Below, one piece after another: positions 4,980 through 12,023 of a DNA stretch of 24,816 bases. How positions within the stretch are numbered: the first letter of the stretch is position 1; each line of letters begins with the position of its first letter. The notes under the pieces are model-generated. The model saw only the letters and a program-made list of their open reading frames with translations, ran no database searches and had not been told where the DNA came from. This stretch comes from a virus: positions 1 to 24,816 of the IMG/VR virus record IMGVR_UViG_3300022937_000139; one strand, written 5' to 3'. The position numbers and the translations under genes were made by a program.

Positions 4980-6085
4980 GAGCATTTGAATTTTTAACAG
5001 AAGCAGTGTTAACAGAAGCAGTTGGTAGAGAGTTTAATCATCTCGAGGACCTTGTGTTTACTGATCCAGGCGGAGCTCTTAAGGCAGTTGACATTTTAAA
5101 GAATGTAGCATCAGGTGCTAAAGATGTTGCTGTTAAATGGGACGGCAATCCTACTGTATACTGGGGACGTGATGAAGACGGTTCCTTTCATCTAGTTGGT
5201 AAAAACAACTGGACAAAATCAGACGGCAAATCGAATAGCGCAGACGAATTAGAACAGTTTATTCTAAGTAGAGGCAAAGGCGAAACATGGAGACCAAAGT
5301 TTGCTAAAGATATGGCAGGACTTTGGGATATGTTTGAGAAAGCAACACCTGATAGTTTTGTAGGATATGTTTATGGTGATCTATTGTATCATCCAGGAAA
5401 GCCAAAAGGTATTGAAGATGGTAGAATAAGTTTTACTCCTAATCAAGTTACCTACAATGTAAATCCAGATAGTGAAATTGGAGAAAGCATTAAACAAAGT
5501 AAAGTTGGTGTAGCAGTACACTCACTGTATACACACTTTGGCGATAAAGTAGGCGAACCAATTAAAGACGTTGACATGTTTAAAGGTAATCCAGAAGTTT
5601 TTGTTGTTGGACAAACCTATGTAACTCACAGGCCTGCGGTTGGTGCTGAAAACCTTAACAAGATTGCCGCAGAAGCAAAAAAGAGTCAAGGTGCCATTGC
5701 TAAAATTTTACAAAAACAACCAGGACTTTCTGATGTTCCAGATATGGTTTATAGATTTATAAACACTATGAGTAGGAACAAACAGTTAGACAAACTTGAT
5801 CCTAAAAACTTTTTTGACTGGCTTCCTAACGGAAAGGTATCACAACCTAAACAGCAAAAAGTTGCCGCTCTTAACGAACAAAACCCAGAAGCATTTGCTT
5901 CAATGTTTTTCCTTATTAGAGAAATAATGAAAGCCAAAGACGAAGTTATTAAAGAACTTGACGCAACCGAAGGCGATATTAAAACACACACTAAAGGTGT
6001 ACCAGGCGGCGAAGGTTATGTTAAAACTGGTGAAAAAGTAAAATTTGTACCTAGAGACCGTTGGACGCCATTCAGATCTGACTAA
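4976..6085 (+). CDS. Ligase-like nucleotidyltransferase (KxDG family), probable virion protein
   Basis: A 369 aa protein carrying the motifs of covalent nucleotidyltransferases (DNA/RNA ligases, capping enzymes). Motif I is KWDG (K54-G57; K54 would be the adenylated Lys), a motif III candidate is FVGYVYGDLLY (128-138), motif IV is EGYVK (346-350) and a motif V-like VKFV follows at 355-358. The gap between III and IV is long and holds a region unlike classical ligases, so the substrate is open. Phage proteins of this sort are often listed as a DUF (DUF6267, from memory). The N terminus, MRAFEFLTEA followed by VLTEA, carries two L-T-E-A sites matching the T4 gp21 prohead-protease consensus, suggesting packaging into the head. 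The start overlaps the preceding stop (ATGA). It is the last gene of the operon. Confidence 0.65.
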   Translation: MRAFEFLTEAVLTEAVGREFNHLEDLVFTDPGGALKAVDILKNVASGAKDVAVKWDGNPTVYWGRDEDGSFHLVGKNNWTKSDGKSNSADELEQFILSRGKGETWRPKFAKDMAGLWDMFEKATPDSFVGYVYGDLLYHPGKPKGIEDGRISFTPNQVTYNVNPDSEIGESIKQSKVGVAVHSLYTHFGDKVGEPIKDVDMFKGNPEVFVVGQTYVTHRPAVGAENLNKIAAEAKKSQGAIAKILQKQPGLSDVPDMVYRFINTMSRNKQLDKLDPKNFFDWLPNGKVSQPKQQKVAALNEQNPEAFASMFFLIREIMKAKDEVIKELDATEGDIKTHTKGVPGGEGYVKTGEKVKFVPRDRWTPFRSD

Positions 6086-6088
6086 AAT

Positions 6089-6110
6089 AAAGCCCTTACA
6101 CCGCTTTTTT
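6089..6110 (+). terminator. Possible weak intrinsic terminator
   Basis: AAAGC (6089-6093) and GCTTT (6103-6107) form a five-pair stem with a nine-base loop, followed directly by a T run to 6110. It lies four bases after the ligase-like gene. The stem is short, so termination may be partial. Confidence 0.4.
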
Positions 6111-6119
6111 CTCCAAAAT

Positions 6120-6127
6120 GATAAATA
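6120..6127 (+). promoter_or_regulatory. T4-type late promoter GATAAATA
   Basis: GATAAATA-C lies upstream of the 132 aa gene, with an expected +1 near 6133 and a leader of about 68 bases ending in AAGGAG eight bases before the ATG. Confidence 0.65.
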
Positions 6128-6200
6128 CTTGTACTAAGAATCATGGGATACTTAGATATTACAGCCCTGGAGAGGGGTATATGATTAAGGAGAAAATATC

Positions 6201-6599
6201 ATGGCTAATACATTCGGTGTAGTATCACCAAATTATCAAAAAATCAAAGTAGGTGCTCAGTTAGGAACACCTGAACTAAAGTTCATTGAAGTTGCCGCTG
6301 TTCACAGCGCATCTGCAGTTGACTTTACTAAGAAAGACCTTGCTGGCGCAGGCGCTTACACTGACTCACAGTCACTAATGGCTCTTGCTGTTAACGCACT
6401 ACAAGGCTTCGCAGAAGTTTACATTGTAGGTACACCTTCAGCTACTGAGTTTGTTGTTGCTATCAACGACAACACAGACAACGACGGTGTTGTTGCTGCA
6501 TCTTACAGCTCAATGGAAGCTGCAATTCTAGCTGCAATCGGCGCTGACACTTCAGTAACAATTACTGGATTGACACTAACTGGTGACGACCTAGTATAA
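6201..6599 (+). CDS. Probable abundant small virion protein (132 aa)
   Basis: A 132 aa, Ala/Val/Thr-rich acidic protein with no charged clusters and a beta-rich C terminus (TSVTITGLTLTGDDLV). It has its own late promoter, a strong AAGGAG and a strong private terminator, and it uses the codons GCT, GTT, GAC and AAC more uniformly than its neighbours. This is what one expects of a highly expressed structural component such as a head decoration or tail protein. No sequence family is recognised, so the role is inferred from context. Confidence 0.75.
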   Translation: MANTFGVVSPNYQKIKVGAQLGTPELKFIEVAAVHSASAVDFTKKDLAGAGAYTDSQSLMALAVNALQGFAEVYIVGTPSATEFVVAINDNTDNDGVVAASYSSMEAAILAAIGADTSVTITGLTLTGDDLV

Positions 6600-6638
6600 T
6601 AATTCCTAACTACCTTAGGAACCGTGTTTAGGCACAAT

Positions 6639-6672
6639 AAAGAGCGGAAGAGAAATTTTCCGCTCTTTTTTT
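6639..6672 (+). terminator. Strong intrinsic terminator
   Basis: AAAGAGCGGAA (6639-6649) pairs perfectly with TTCCGCTCTTT (6658-6668) around an eight-base loop, and the T run continues to 6672. It closes the single-gene unit of the 132 aa protein. Confidence 0.92.
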
Positions 6673-6678
6673 ATCTGC

Positions 6679-6686
6679 TTAAATAA
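6679..6686 (+). promoter_or_regulatory. Possible late promoter TTAAATAA
   Basis: TTAAATAA follows the terminator directly. T4 spacing (+1 six bases after the A at 6685) would start the RNA near 6691, only five bases before the ATG at 6696. The match to the core is weaker than at other sites. Confidence 0.4.
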
Positions 6687-6695
6687 TAGCAGATT

Positions 6696-7067
6696 ATGAA
6701 ATATGTTATTCAAACACAAGTTGACATTACTAAAGCAAACCCTTTAAGGGACGATCCCGATATGACTAAACAAGGGCAACAGGCAAACTTTAATACACTT
6801 CGTCAAGCAATTGAGCTTCGAGGTATTATTGTAGATAATGGTGATCCTAAGATAGTTGAAGAGGACGGAACCAAATGGTGGCGTTATGAATTTGCTACAG
6901 ATAGAGAAGATGTGTTCTTAAAGGACGCCGATCCAGTAGGACATTTATTGGATGATTTAAACGGTGTTCCTATAGTATCTGGACTAAATAGTAATGTAGA
7001 ATTTGAACACCCTGTGTTCAAAACAAAGGGCAAAAATCCAAACACAAAGGTAACAATTACCGACTAG
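6696..7067 (+). CDS. Conserved T4-like phage protein of unknown function (123 aa)
   Basis: A 123 aa protein that starts MKYVIQTQVDITKANP, with a central QQANFNTLRQAIELRG block and a TKWWRYEFATDRED segment. Its overall look is familiar from small conserved proteins of marine T4-like phages, but no role is known to me. No Shine-Dalgarno is visible before the ATG. The transcript may begin only about five bases upstream. It stands as a separate unit between the terminator at 6672 and the late promoter at 7072. Confidence 0.75.
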   Translation: MKYVIQTQVDITKANPLRDDPDMTKQGQQANFNTLRQAIELRGIIVDNGDPKIVEEDGTKWWRYEFATDREDVFLKDADPVGHLLDDLNGVPIVSGLNSNVEFEHPVFKTKGKNPNTKVTITD

Positions 7068-7071
7068 TTTG

Positions 7072-7079
7072 ATAAATAC
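7072..7079 (+). promoter_or_regulatory. T4-type late promoter GATAAATA
   Basis: GATAAATA-C sits right after the stop of the 123 aa gene. Expected +1 is near 7085, giving a leader of about 96 bases to the ATG at 7181. The leader holds a GTTATC/GATAAC hairpin (7149-7154/7160-7165) just upstream of the GGGAG at 7166-7170. Confidence 0.65.
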
Positions 7080-7180
7080 TAGTATCAAAAGGCAATACCA
7101 GGCAACAATAAAGGCCAACTAAGAGTTTACTTTATTAACCATAAGTTTGTTATCGGAGCGATAACGGGAGTTTATAATAA

Positions 7181-7426
7181 ATGGCTGGTATCCAAACAAC
7201 CAAACTAGAAAGAGAAAATTTAGAAGCACACGTTGACTTATGCGCAGAGCGTTACAGCCAACTAGAATCACGCCTATCCAATCTTGAAGAAAAAGTCGAA
7301 CACATTCATAACGACATCGTACACGGGCAAAAGAGTTTATCCAAAGTTATTATCACTACAACCGGCACAGTAATAGCTGGTTTGATTTCAACAGTGGTTG
7401 TAATTTTAATGAAAATGCCAAATTAA
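7181..7426 (+). CDS. XhlA/holin-like coiled-coil membrane protein (81 aa)
   Basis: An 81 aa protein with a heptad-rich N-terminal coiled coil (about residues 8-45, ERYSQLESRLSNLEEKVEHI) and one C-terminal membrane segment (about 56-76, VIITTTGTVIAGLISTVVVI), ending in MKMPN. This layout matches XhlA-type haemolysin/holin-associated proteins and similar small proteins of marine T4-like phages. It would sit in the host inner membrane with the coiled coil on one side. A lysis role is plausible but not shown. GGGAG lies ten bases before the ATG; a second GGAG is exposed in the loop of the upstream hairpin. A terminator follows. Confidence 0.7.
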   Translation: MAGIQTTKLERENLEAHVDLCAERYSQLESRLSNLEEKVEHIHNDIVHGQKSLSKVIITTTGTVIAGLISTVVVILMKMPN

Positions 7427-7447
7427 GCCTATCAATTATATTAGCAT

Positions 7448-7455
7448 ATTAAATA
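7448..7455 (+). promoter_or_regulatory. Late promoter ATTAAATA overlapping a terminator
   Basis: ATTAAATA-C lies two bases upstream of the terminator hairpin. T4 spacing places +1 at 7461, inside the hairpin's left arm, so RNA starting here would lack two of the arm's A residues and two of its G residues. Confidence 0.5.
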
Positions 7456-7456
7456 C

Positions 7457-7484
7457 AAGGGCACATTTATAAGGCCCTTTTTTT
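7457..7484 (+). terminator. Intrinsic terminator interleaved with the next promoter
   Basis: AAGGGC (7457-7462) pairs with GCCCTT (7474-7479) around an 11-base loop, followed by T residues to 7484. It ends one base before the next ATG and would stop readthrough from the membrane-protein gene. Confidence 0.75.
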
Positions 7485-7485
7485 A

Positions 7486-7929
7486 ATGACTGATATTCAA
7501 AAAAAATTAGACAGAGTAATTCGTAATGTACACAAGACACTTGCGAAAGATGACTTTGTTATTCCTCAAAAAACAGAAGAGGGCATACTGATTGGTAAAG
7601 TCCTTATGATCAGCAATGGAGTTCACAAGGATCTCTATACTGCTCAAAATAAAGATTTACTCTACAAAGGAATACATTTGAATAAGTGTGCTATTAAAAT
7701 GGCTAATCTTATAGCATTAGACAGAGATATAAACAAAGTAAATAAAATTTACCAAGCAGATCAGAAGTTTGGTGCGGCGTTAAGCGATTATGGCATGTTT
7801 AAAGACAAGTTTATACGTGCTAAAAAACAAAAAGATGCTTTTAAAGAGGATTTGTATGTGGCTAGGATGTTACATGCCAAAGATAAGTACGAATCCGCAA
7901 AGTTTCAAGCGATACGTTTAACGCTATAA
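7486..7929 (+). CDS. Conserved T4-like phage protein of unknown function (147 aa)
   Basis: A basic, helical 147 aa protein: MTDIQKKLDRVIRNVHKTL, DDFVIPQKTEEGILIGKVLM, then KDLYTAQNK and GIHLNKCAIKMANLIA, and a Lys-rich helical tail with repeated KDKF/KDKYESAK elements. The general pattern recalls small conserved virion-associated proteins of marine T4-like phages; no role is known to me. The only possible Shine-Dalgarno is AAGG at 7471-7474, 11 bases before the ATG, inside the terminator's right half. The next in-frame Met is too far in to be the start. Confidence 0.75.
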   Translation: MTDIQKKLDRVIRNVHKTLAKDDFVIPQKTEEGILIGKVLMISNGVHKDLYTAQNKDLLYKGIHLNKCAIKMANLIALDRDINKVNKIYQADQKFGAALSDYGMFKDKFIRAKKQKDAFKEDLYVARMLHAKDKYESAKFQAIRLTL

Positions 7930-7931
7930 GT

Positions 7932-7939
7932 AATAAATA
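7932..7939 (+). promoter_or_regulatory. T4-type late promoter AATAAATA
   Basis: AATAAATA-C lies three bases after the previous stop. Expected +1 is near 7945, giving a 24-base leader with GGTGGAG before the ATG at 7969. A second AT-rich block (ATTATAAATT) follows. Confidence 0.6.
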
Positions 7940-7968
7940 CATTATAAATTACTTGGGTGGAGAGTTTC

Positions 7969-8781
7969 ATGAAAACAACAGATATTTTTAGAAAAACAGA
8001 TTCGAAAAAGATCAACGAAACAGTTGAAAAAGTGTTCGGAACAAAACTTAATCTAGAGTCATACGAAACCGGTGATCTAGAAGATATGCGCAATAAGTTA
8101 AGAACACAAATTTTTAATTTTAAACAAAGTGCTACGTTCAACGAAACAGTAGAAAACGAAACATATACAAAAGCACAATGGATGCTTGATGCTGTAAATG
8201 CTGAACTAGTCGCAAGAGAAGAAACTAACCCAGGTATTGATGAACCTGTAACAAATGAAGAATCCCAAGGAGAAGAAATGGAACCCCAAGTAAACGAAAG
8301 CGCAACTGATCAGGCTAGTGCGATTGTTGCCGCAAAGACAATGGTTGATAAAGTAGGCCGTTGGATTGAAGAACTAGCATCAATGGAAAACGATCAAATG
8401 CTTGATCTAAGCGATAGCATTAGAGATGAAATGGGCCTAGAAGCAAGTAAACAATTTGTTTCAACAGTGGCACCTGCTATTGAAAGCGCATTAGAAAATT
8501 TAAAACAAGCACGTGAAACTCTAGCAAGTGGTGTAAGAACATTAACTGGCGAAGAAAGCCCAACAGATATGTTAGGTGCTGAACCAGAAGGTGAAACTCC
8601 AGACATGCCAGAACCAGCAGGTGACGATGAAATGAATACTGAGCCTGAAATGGATGACGAAGCACCAGCAGATGACTTTGCTACAGCTGAGCCAGCAACT
8701 GGCGGCGCTGAAGAAGCAGGCAGAGCACAGCGTGAATCAGTTGATCATTCACACTCACTACTAAGAACATTGGCTGGCTAA
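7969..8781 (+). CDS. Acidic virion/prohead-core-like protein (270 aa)
   Basis: The frame is open from a GTG at 7957, but ATG 7969 is preferred: GGAG at 7959-7962 is six bases upstream. The 270 aa product starts MKTTDIFRKTDSKKINETVE and has a helical N-terminal half (LNLESYETGDLEDMRNKL, ATFNETVENETYTKAQWMLD), a second helical domain (about 105-195), and a disordered acidic, Pro-rich tail (PEPAGDDEMNTEPEMDDEAP). It ends VDHSHSLLRTLAG. Acidic low-complexity tails and coiled helices are usual in prohead core/scaffold proteins of T4-like phages, and several L-x-E or I-x-E sites occur. The scaffold role is inference. The next gene begins right after its stop. Confidence 0.65.
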   Translation: MKTTDIFRKTDSKKINETVEKVFGTKLNLESYETGDLEDMRNKLRTQIFNFKQSATFNETVENETYTKAQWMLDAVNAELVAREETNPGIDEPVTNEESQGEEMEPQVNESATDQASAIVAAKTMVDKVGRWIEELASMENDQMLDLSDSIRDEMGLEASKQFVSTVAPAIESALENLKQARETLASGVRTLTGEESPTDMLGAEPEGETPDMPEPAGDDEMNTEPEMDDEAPADDFATAEPATGGAEEAGRAQRESVDHSHSLLRTLAG

Positions 8782-9294
8782 ATGCGTCTCTATGAAGTTG
8801 AATACAGTAAAGATGAACTTGCTCAGCTAAGGGAAGAACTTAGAAGAGAGTATCCTGATCTTACTGAAGAACAACTTGACGAAATACTTCCACTTATTCC
8901 TTTAGCACTAGGTACAGCCGCAAGAGCTGGTGTTGGTATGCTGGCTAGAGGTGCTATGGGAGCAGGCAGACTTGCTATGAAAGGTATTGGTGCCGCCGCA
9001 CGTGGTGTTGGCAAAGTGGCTAAAAATGTAGGTGGTACTATTCACCAAGCAGGAAGCTCTTTATCTCAGGTAGGTAAAGACAAATTAAAAAAGCAAGCCA
9101 TAAAAACAGTTACAAATAAACTAACAACAGGTGGCAGAACTAATCAATCAGACGGAGGCGATATAGACGCAGTAGCACAAGAGCTTGGAGCCATCCAACA
9201 AGCCAATAGTGCTAAAGAAGCAGAGTATATTGCTAAAATGGCTGAGATTGAAAAAAGTGTTCAAGATATGAAAAAGACGTTAGGCGCAAAATGA
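8782..9294 (+). CDS. Gly/Ala-rich protein with virion-type N terminus (170 aa)
   Basis: A 170 aa protein starting MRLYEVEYSKDELAQL, with an acidic helix (ELRREYPDLTEEQLDEI) and then a long Gly/Ala/Arg-Lys-rich amphipathic stretch (about 42-95) with repeated small-x-x-x-small spacing (ARGAMGAGRLAMKGIGAAAR). It ends in a coiled coil (MAEIEKSVQDMKKTLG). The MRxYE start recurs in two other genes here and may be a head-packaging leader. The middle could insert into or across a membrane, as in ejected phage proteins (inference). Its ATG follows the previous TAA directly, and its end overlaps the next start (ATGA). Confidence 0.65.
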   Translation: MRLYEVEYSKDELAQLREELRREYPDLTEEQLDEILPLIPLALGTAARAGVGMLARGAMGAGRLAMKGIGAAARGVGKVAKNVGGTIHQAGSSLSQVGKDKLKKQAIKTVTNKLTTGGRTNQSDGGDIDAVAQELGAIQQANSAKEAEYIAKMAEIEKSVQDMKKTLGAK

Positions 9295-9647
9295 GAATTT
9301 ACGAAATAGATCAAAGCAACGTTGAAGCGTTAGCAGTTATTTTTAAAACACTAATTGGCCGCGCCAGAAGTAAATCACAACCTGCTAAATTTAATTGGCA
9401 GGGAATAAATTCAATTCTCCAAAAGACAAGTAGAGACCCAATTGACTACGAAACATTTGATGCTATCTATAACAGCAGTCAATTAATTCAATCAATGGTA
9501 CACGACTATAACAGTGACGGTATTGAACTAGATGTTCCGGGAGCACCAAACAGTGATAGTCCACAAGCCAAAACAGATTCAGAAAAAGCACAAGACAATG
9601 TAAACAAAACTGCCGCAAGTGCAGCCATGAATAACATTAAGTCTTGA
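9291..9647 (+). CDS. Small phage protein with virion-type N terminus (118 aa)
   Basis: A 118 aa protein starting MRIYEIDQSNVEALAVIF, with a compact core (NWQGINSILQKT, DPIDYETFDAIYNSS, SMVHDYNSDGIEL) and a disordered C-terminal tail rich in Ser, Asp, Lys and Ala (from about 86). The MRIYE start matches the MRLYE of the gene before it. It is coupled by ATGA and ends the late unit; its stop lies inside the -35 of the next promoter. Probably a minor virion component; no family named. Confidence 0.65.
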   Translation: MRIYEIDQSNVEALAVIFKTLIGRARSKSQPAKFNWQGINSILQKTSRDPIDYETFDAIYNSSQLIQSMVHDYNSDGIELDVPGAPNSDSPQAKTDSEKAQDNVNKTAASAAMNNIKS

Positions 9648-9672
9648 CAAATCCAATAAATTCATATACAAT
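9644..9672 (+). promoter_or_regulatory. Sigma70-type promoter TTGACA-N17-TACAAT
   Basis: A perfect -35 (TTGACA, 9644-9649) and TACAAT (9667-9672) with exactly 17 bases between them precede the exonuclease gene. The -35 overlaps the previous stop codon. RNA should start near 9679. Confidence 0.85.
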
Positions 9673-9714
9673 ATAACAATACTGTGAATATAGGCACAGT
9701 TAATTGGAAAAATA

Positions 9715-10410
9715 ATGACTGAACAACTAGCACCTCCACCATTTGTGGAAAAAATCAAATATCATGAATGTAAACAAATTAATGATCCTGTAACTCGTAA
9801 GAGAGTTTATCTAACACCAGATGGAGAGAAAACTCCTAGTGTTACTACTATTCTTAGTTCTACAAAAGATATGACCCATTTAAATGAATGGAAGCGAAGA
9901 GTAGGTGAAGACAAAGCACGACAAATTACCACAGAAGCCGCAGGTATAGGTACAGCAATGCACGCTAATCTAGAACGCTTTGTTGTAGGTGAGCAACGAC
10001 AACCAGGCAATAATCCTGTACACGTTCAAGCAAACAAAATGGCAACAGTCATTATTGAAAATGCTCTTAAAGATGTAAATGAAATATGGAGCATGGAACA
10101 GAGTCTATACTATCCAGGATTATACTCAGGTACTACAGACCTTGTGGGAGAGTATAAAGGAAATCCTAGTATAATGGACTATAAGCAAACCAATAAACCT
10201 AAAAAAGAAGAGTGGGTAGAAGATTATTATCTACAACTTATGGCGTATGCTCTAGCACACAACGAAGTATATGGTACTGAAATACGTGAAGGACACATCT
10301 TTATGTGTAGTAGAGCGTGTGAATACCAACAATTTGATCTTACTCCAGATAATTGGAACAAATACGAGGATATGTGGCTTTCTAAGCTCGAAGAATACTA
10401 TAACTTATAG
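9715..10410 (+). CDS. PD-(D/E)XK superfamily exonuclease (RecB/Cas4-like)
   Basis: A 231 aa nuclease. PSVTTILSSTKD opens the core; GIGTAMHANLERF gives the G-x-x-x-H-x-x-x-E helix (H83, E87); SGTTDLVGEY supplies the motif II Asp (D142); IMDYKQTNKPK is the catalytic D-x-K (D155, K157); and QLMAYALAH is the Q-x-x-x-Y motif (Q174, Y178). All are typical of RecB-like exonucleases, with no four-Cys Fe-S cluster as in Cas4. Such enzymes act on DNA ends during phage recombination and replication. It is expressed from a host-type sigma70 promoter rather than a late promoter, fitting an early or middle role. The ribosome-binding site is weak (GGAAA). Confidence 0.88.
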   Translation: MTEQLAPPPFVEKIKYHECKQINDPVTRKRVYLTPDGEKTPSVTTILSSTKDMTHLNEWKRRVGEDKARQITTEAAGIGTAMHANLERFVVGEQRQPGNNPVHVQANKMATVIIENALKDVNEIWSMEQSLYYPGLYSGTTDLVGEYKGNPSIMDYKQTNKPKKEEWVEDYYLQLMAYALAHNEVYGTEIREGHIFMCSRACEYQQFDLTPDNWNKYEDMWLSKLEEYYNL

Positions 10411-10420
10411 CATTGCTCCA

Positions 10421-10428
10421 GATAAATA
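10421..10428 (+). promoter_or_regulatory. T4-type late promoter GATAAATA
   Basis: GATAAATA lies upstream of the tailspike gene with an expected +1 near 10434. The 21-base leader contains AGGAG eight bases before the ATG. Confidence 0.65.
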
Positions 10429-10454
10429 AGTTTATAATATTCAGGAGTAATTAG

Positions 10455-12023
10455 ATGGCAGTTGTCCAAATCTCAAAGATTCAAGTACGTAGAGGACGTA
10501 AGCAAGGTGAAGCTGGCGTTCCGCAATTATCAAGTGGTGAACTAGCATGGGCAGTTGACACGCAAGAATTGTACATAGGTAATGGAAGCGTACAAGATGG
10601 TGCTCCTGCTGTAGGAAACAGCAAGGTACTAACTGAGCATGACAACCTACTAAACCTAATTGAAAGTTATAAGTTTGCTAGAGACGATGCTAGTATTACA
10701 AAAAGCGTCTTTAGAACACTACAAGCAAAACTAGATGATCGTGTTAATGTTAAAGACTTTGGCGCTATCGGTGACGGTATTGCTGATGATACTCAAGCAT
10801 TTCAAAATGCTGTAGATGAACTATTTAGAAATTCTAATGCTGAATTCCGCAAACAACTTTTCATTCCTACAGGACATTATCTAATTGCCAACACTTTAAC
10901 TATTCCAAGTTTTGCTCTGCTAGAAGGTGAGTCACAAGTAGGAACAGTTATACTTGTAAACAGTTCAAGCATCACAGTAACATCAAGTGCTGGAACAGTT
11001 CCAAACAACTGGACATCACTAGACAGACCAAAGAACATTATTATCGATAGAATGACATTTAGATTTACTACAGGACATTTTAATATTAGTGGATTGGCGG
11101 ACAGTAAATTTAATAGGGTTACATTCGAAGGACCATTATCAACCAATAGCGATGTAGCATCAGCTTCTGTCACAGATGCCATGGTGTTCATGAGCAACAC
11201 AAGTAATACAGGTACTGTGTTAAGTGGCTTAGAATTTACAGACTGTAGATTTCAAAATGCCTACAGAGCATTTAACTTTACACAAACACAACCTTTAAGT
11301 TGTGATGTAACAATTAATGACAGTGAATTTCATAATTTGTATTATGGCATTGAAGTAAATGGTGTGTCTGGACAATCATGTAATTGGAATATTGATCATA
11401 ACACATTCCAAGAAGTTGTAGGATCAGTTTTACAGGCAGACTATGGACAAGGATTTAAGTTTACCAAAAACAAAATTATAAATTGTGGTAATGATATTAA
11501 TCAAGTAACTGATCCAGAAAGAAGTATTATTGTGTTTGGAGAATACGGAAACAATGTTGTAATTGATAATAGTTTTGACAGACAAAAACTAGCTTATTCA
11601 CAAGTTCTTACAGGAGATCAGAGAGTACACTATCCTGAAGTACTTAACGGTGCTATGGTAACAACTAATGATCAAATCAAACAAAACTTGTTTGTAAACT
11701 TTTCACCAACACCTTTAGCAATGTTTTCAGCATTGAATAGAAAAACAACTTTAAATTATATTGTTGATTTCCAAAACGGCAGTTCAAGACAAGGCGAAAT
11801 CACAATTTCAAACGGCGATAGTTTACAAAACCCAACTATCACCGATAGATATACTACAACTAACAATGGGGACTCAAACGTAACTTCGTTATCGTTTAGT
11901 GTTAGATTAGTAGACAGGAGCGACTCAACAGCAGGAAGTGAAACTATGGTATTAGATTACGTAAATCCTGATGCGGGATCAACACCAGATACTATTTCTT
12001 ACTTTGTTAGTTACGGTGTTTAA
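10455..12023 (+). CDS. Tailspike/tail fibre protein with pectate-lyase-type beta-helix
   Basis: A 522 aa protein with two visible parts. The N terminus (1-60: IQVRRGRKQGEAGVPQLSSG, ELAWAVDTQELYIGNGS) is the common phage fibre module that attaches the fibre to the tail. Then VNVKDFGAIGDGIADDTQAF (97-116) is the hallmark start of a Pectate_lyase_3 right-handed beta-helix, followed by many parallel-helix rungs to about residue 400 and a beta-rich C-terminal domain. Trimers of this type bind and often cut surface polysaccharides. No active-site residues can be named. It would sit at the tail tip or baseplate and fix host range. Its last codons overlap the next gene. Confidence 0.85.
   Translation: MAVVQISKIQVRRGRKQGEAGVPQLSSGELAWAVDTQELYIGNGSVQDGAPAVGNSKVLTEHDNLLNLIESYKFARDDASITKSVFRTLQAKLDDRVNVKDFGAIGDGIADDTQAFQNAVDELFRNSNAEFRKQLFIPTGHYLIANTLTIPSFALLEGESQVGTVILVNSSSITVTSSAGTVPNNWTSLDRPKNIIIDRMTFRFTTGHFNISGLADSKFNRVTFEGPLSTNSDVASASVTDAMVFMSNTSNTGTVLSGLEFTDCRFQNAYRAFNFTQTQPLSCDVTINDSEFHNLYYGIEVNGVSGQSCNWNIDHNTFQEVVGSVLQADYGQGFKFTKNKIINCGNDINQVTDPERSIIVFGEYGNNVVIDNSFDRQKLAYSQVLTGDQRVHYPEVLNGAMVTTNDQIKQNLFVNFSPTPLAMFSALNRKTTLNYIVDFQNGSSRQGEITISNGDSLQNPTITDRYTTTNNGDSNVTSLSFSVRLVDRSDSTAGSETMVLDYVNPDAGSTPDTISYFVSYGV

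Noticed and set aside
7957-7968. GTG start for the acidic core-like protein
   Set aside because: The GGAG that serves ATG 7969 would lie inside the codons of the GTG start, and nothing suitable precedes the GTG.
10877-11200. 107 aa leftward frame in the tailspike
   Set aside because: Antisense shadow inside a well-supported beta-helix gene, with no promoter or ribosome-binding site.
11971-12015. Upstream ATG as the start of the fibre-linked gene
   Set aside because: It would add 15 hydrophobic residues encoded inside the tailspike and has no Shine-Dalgarno; GTG 12016 gives the expected FNLRT start.
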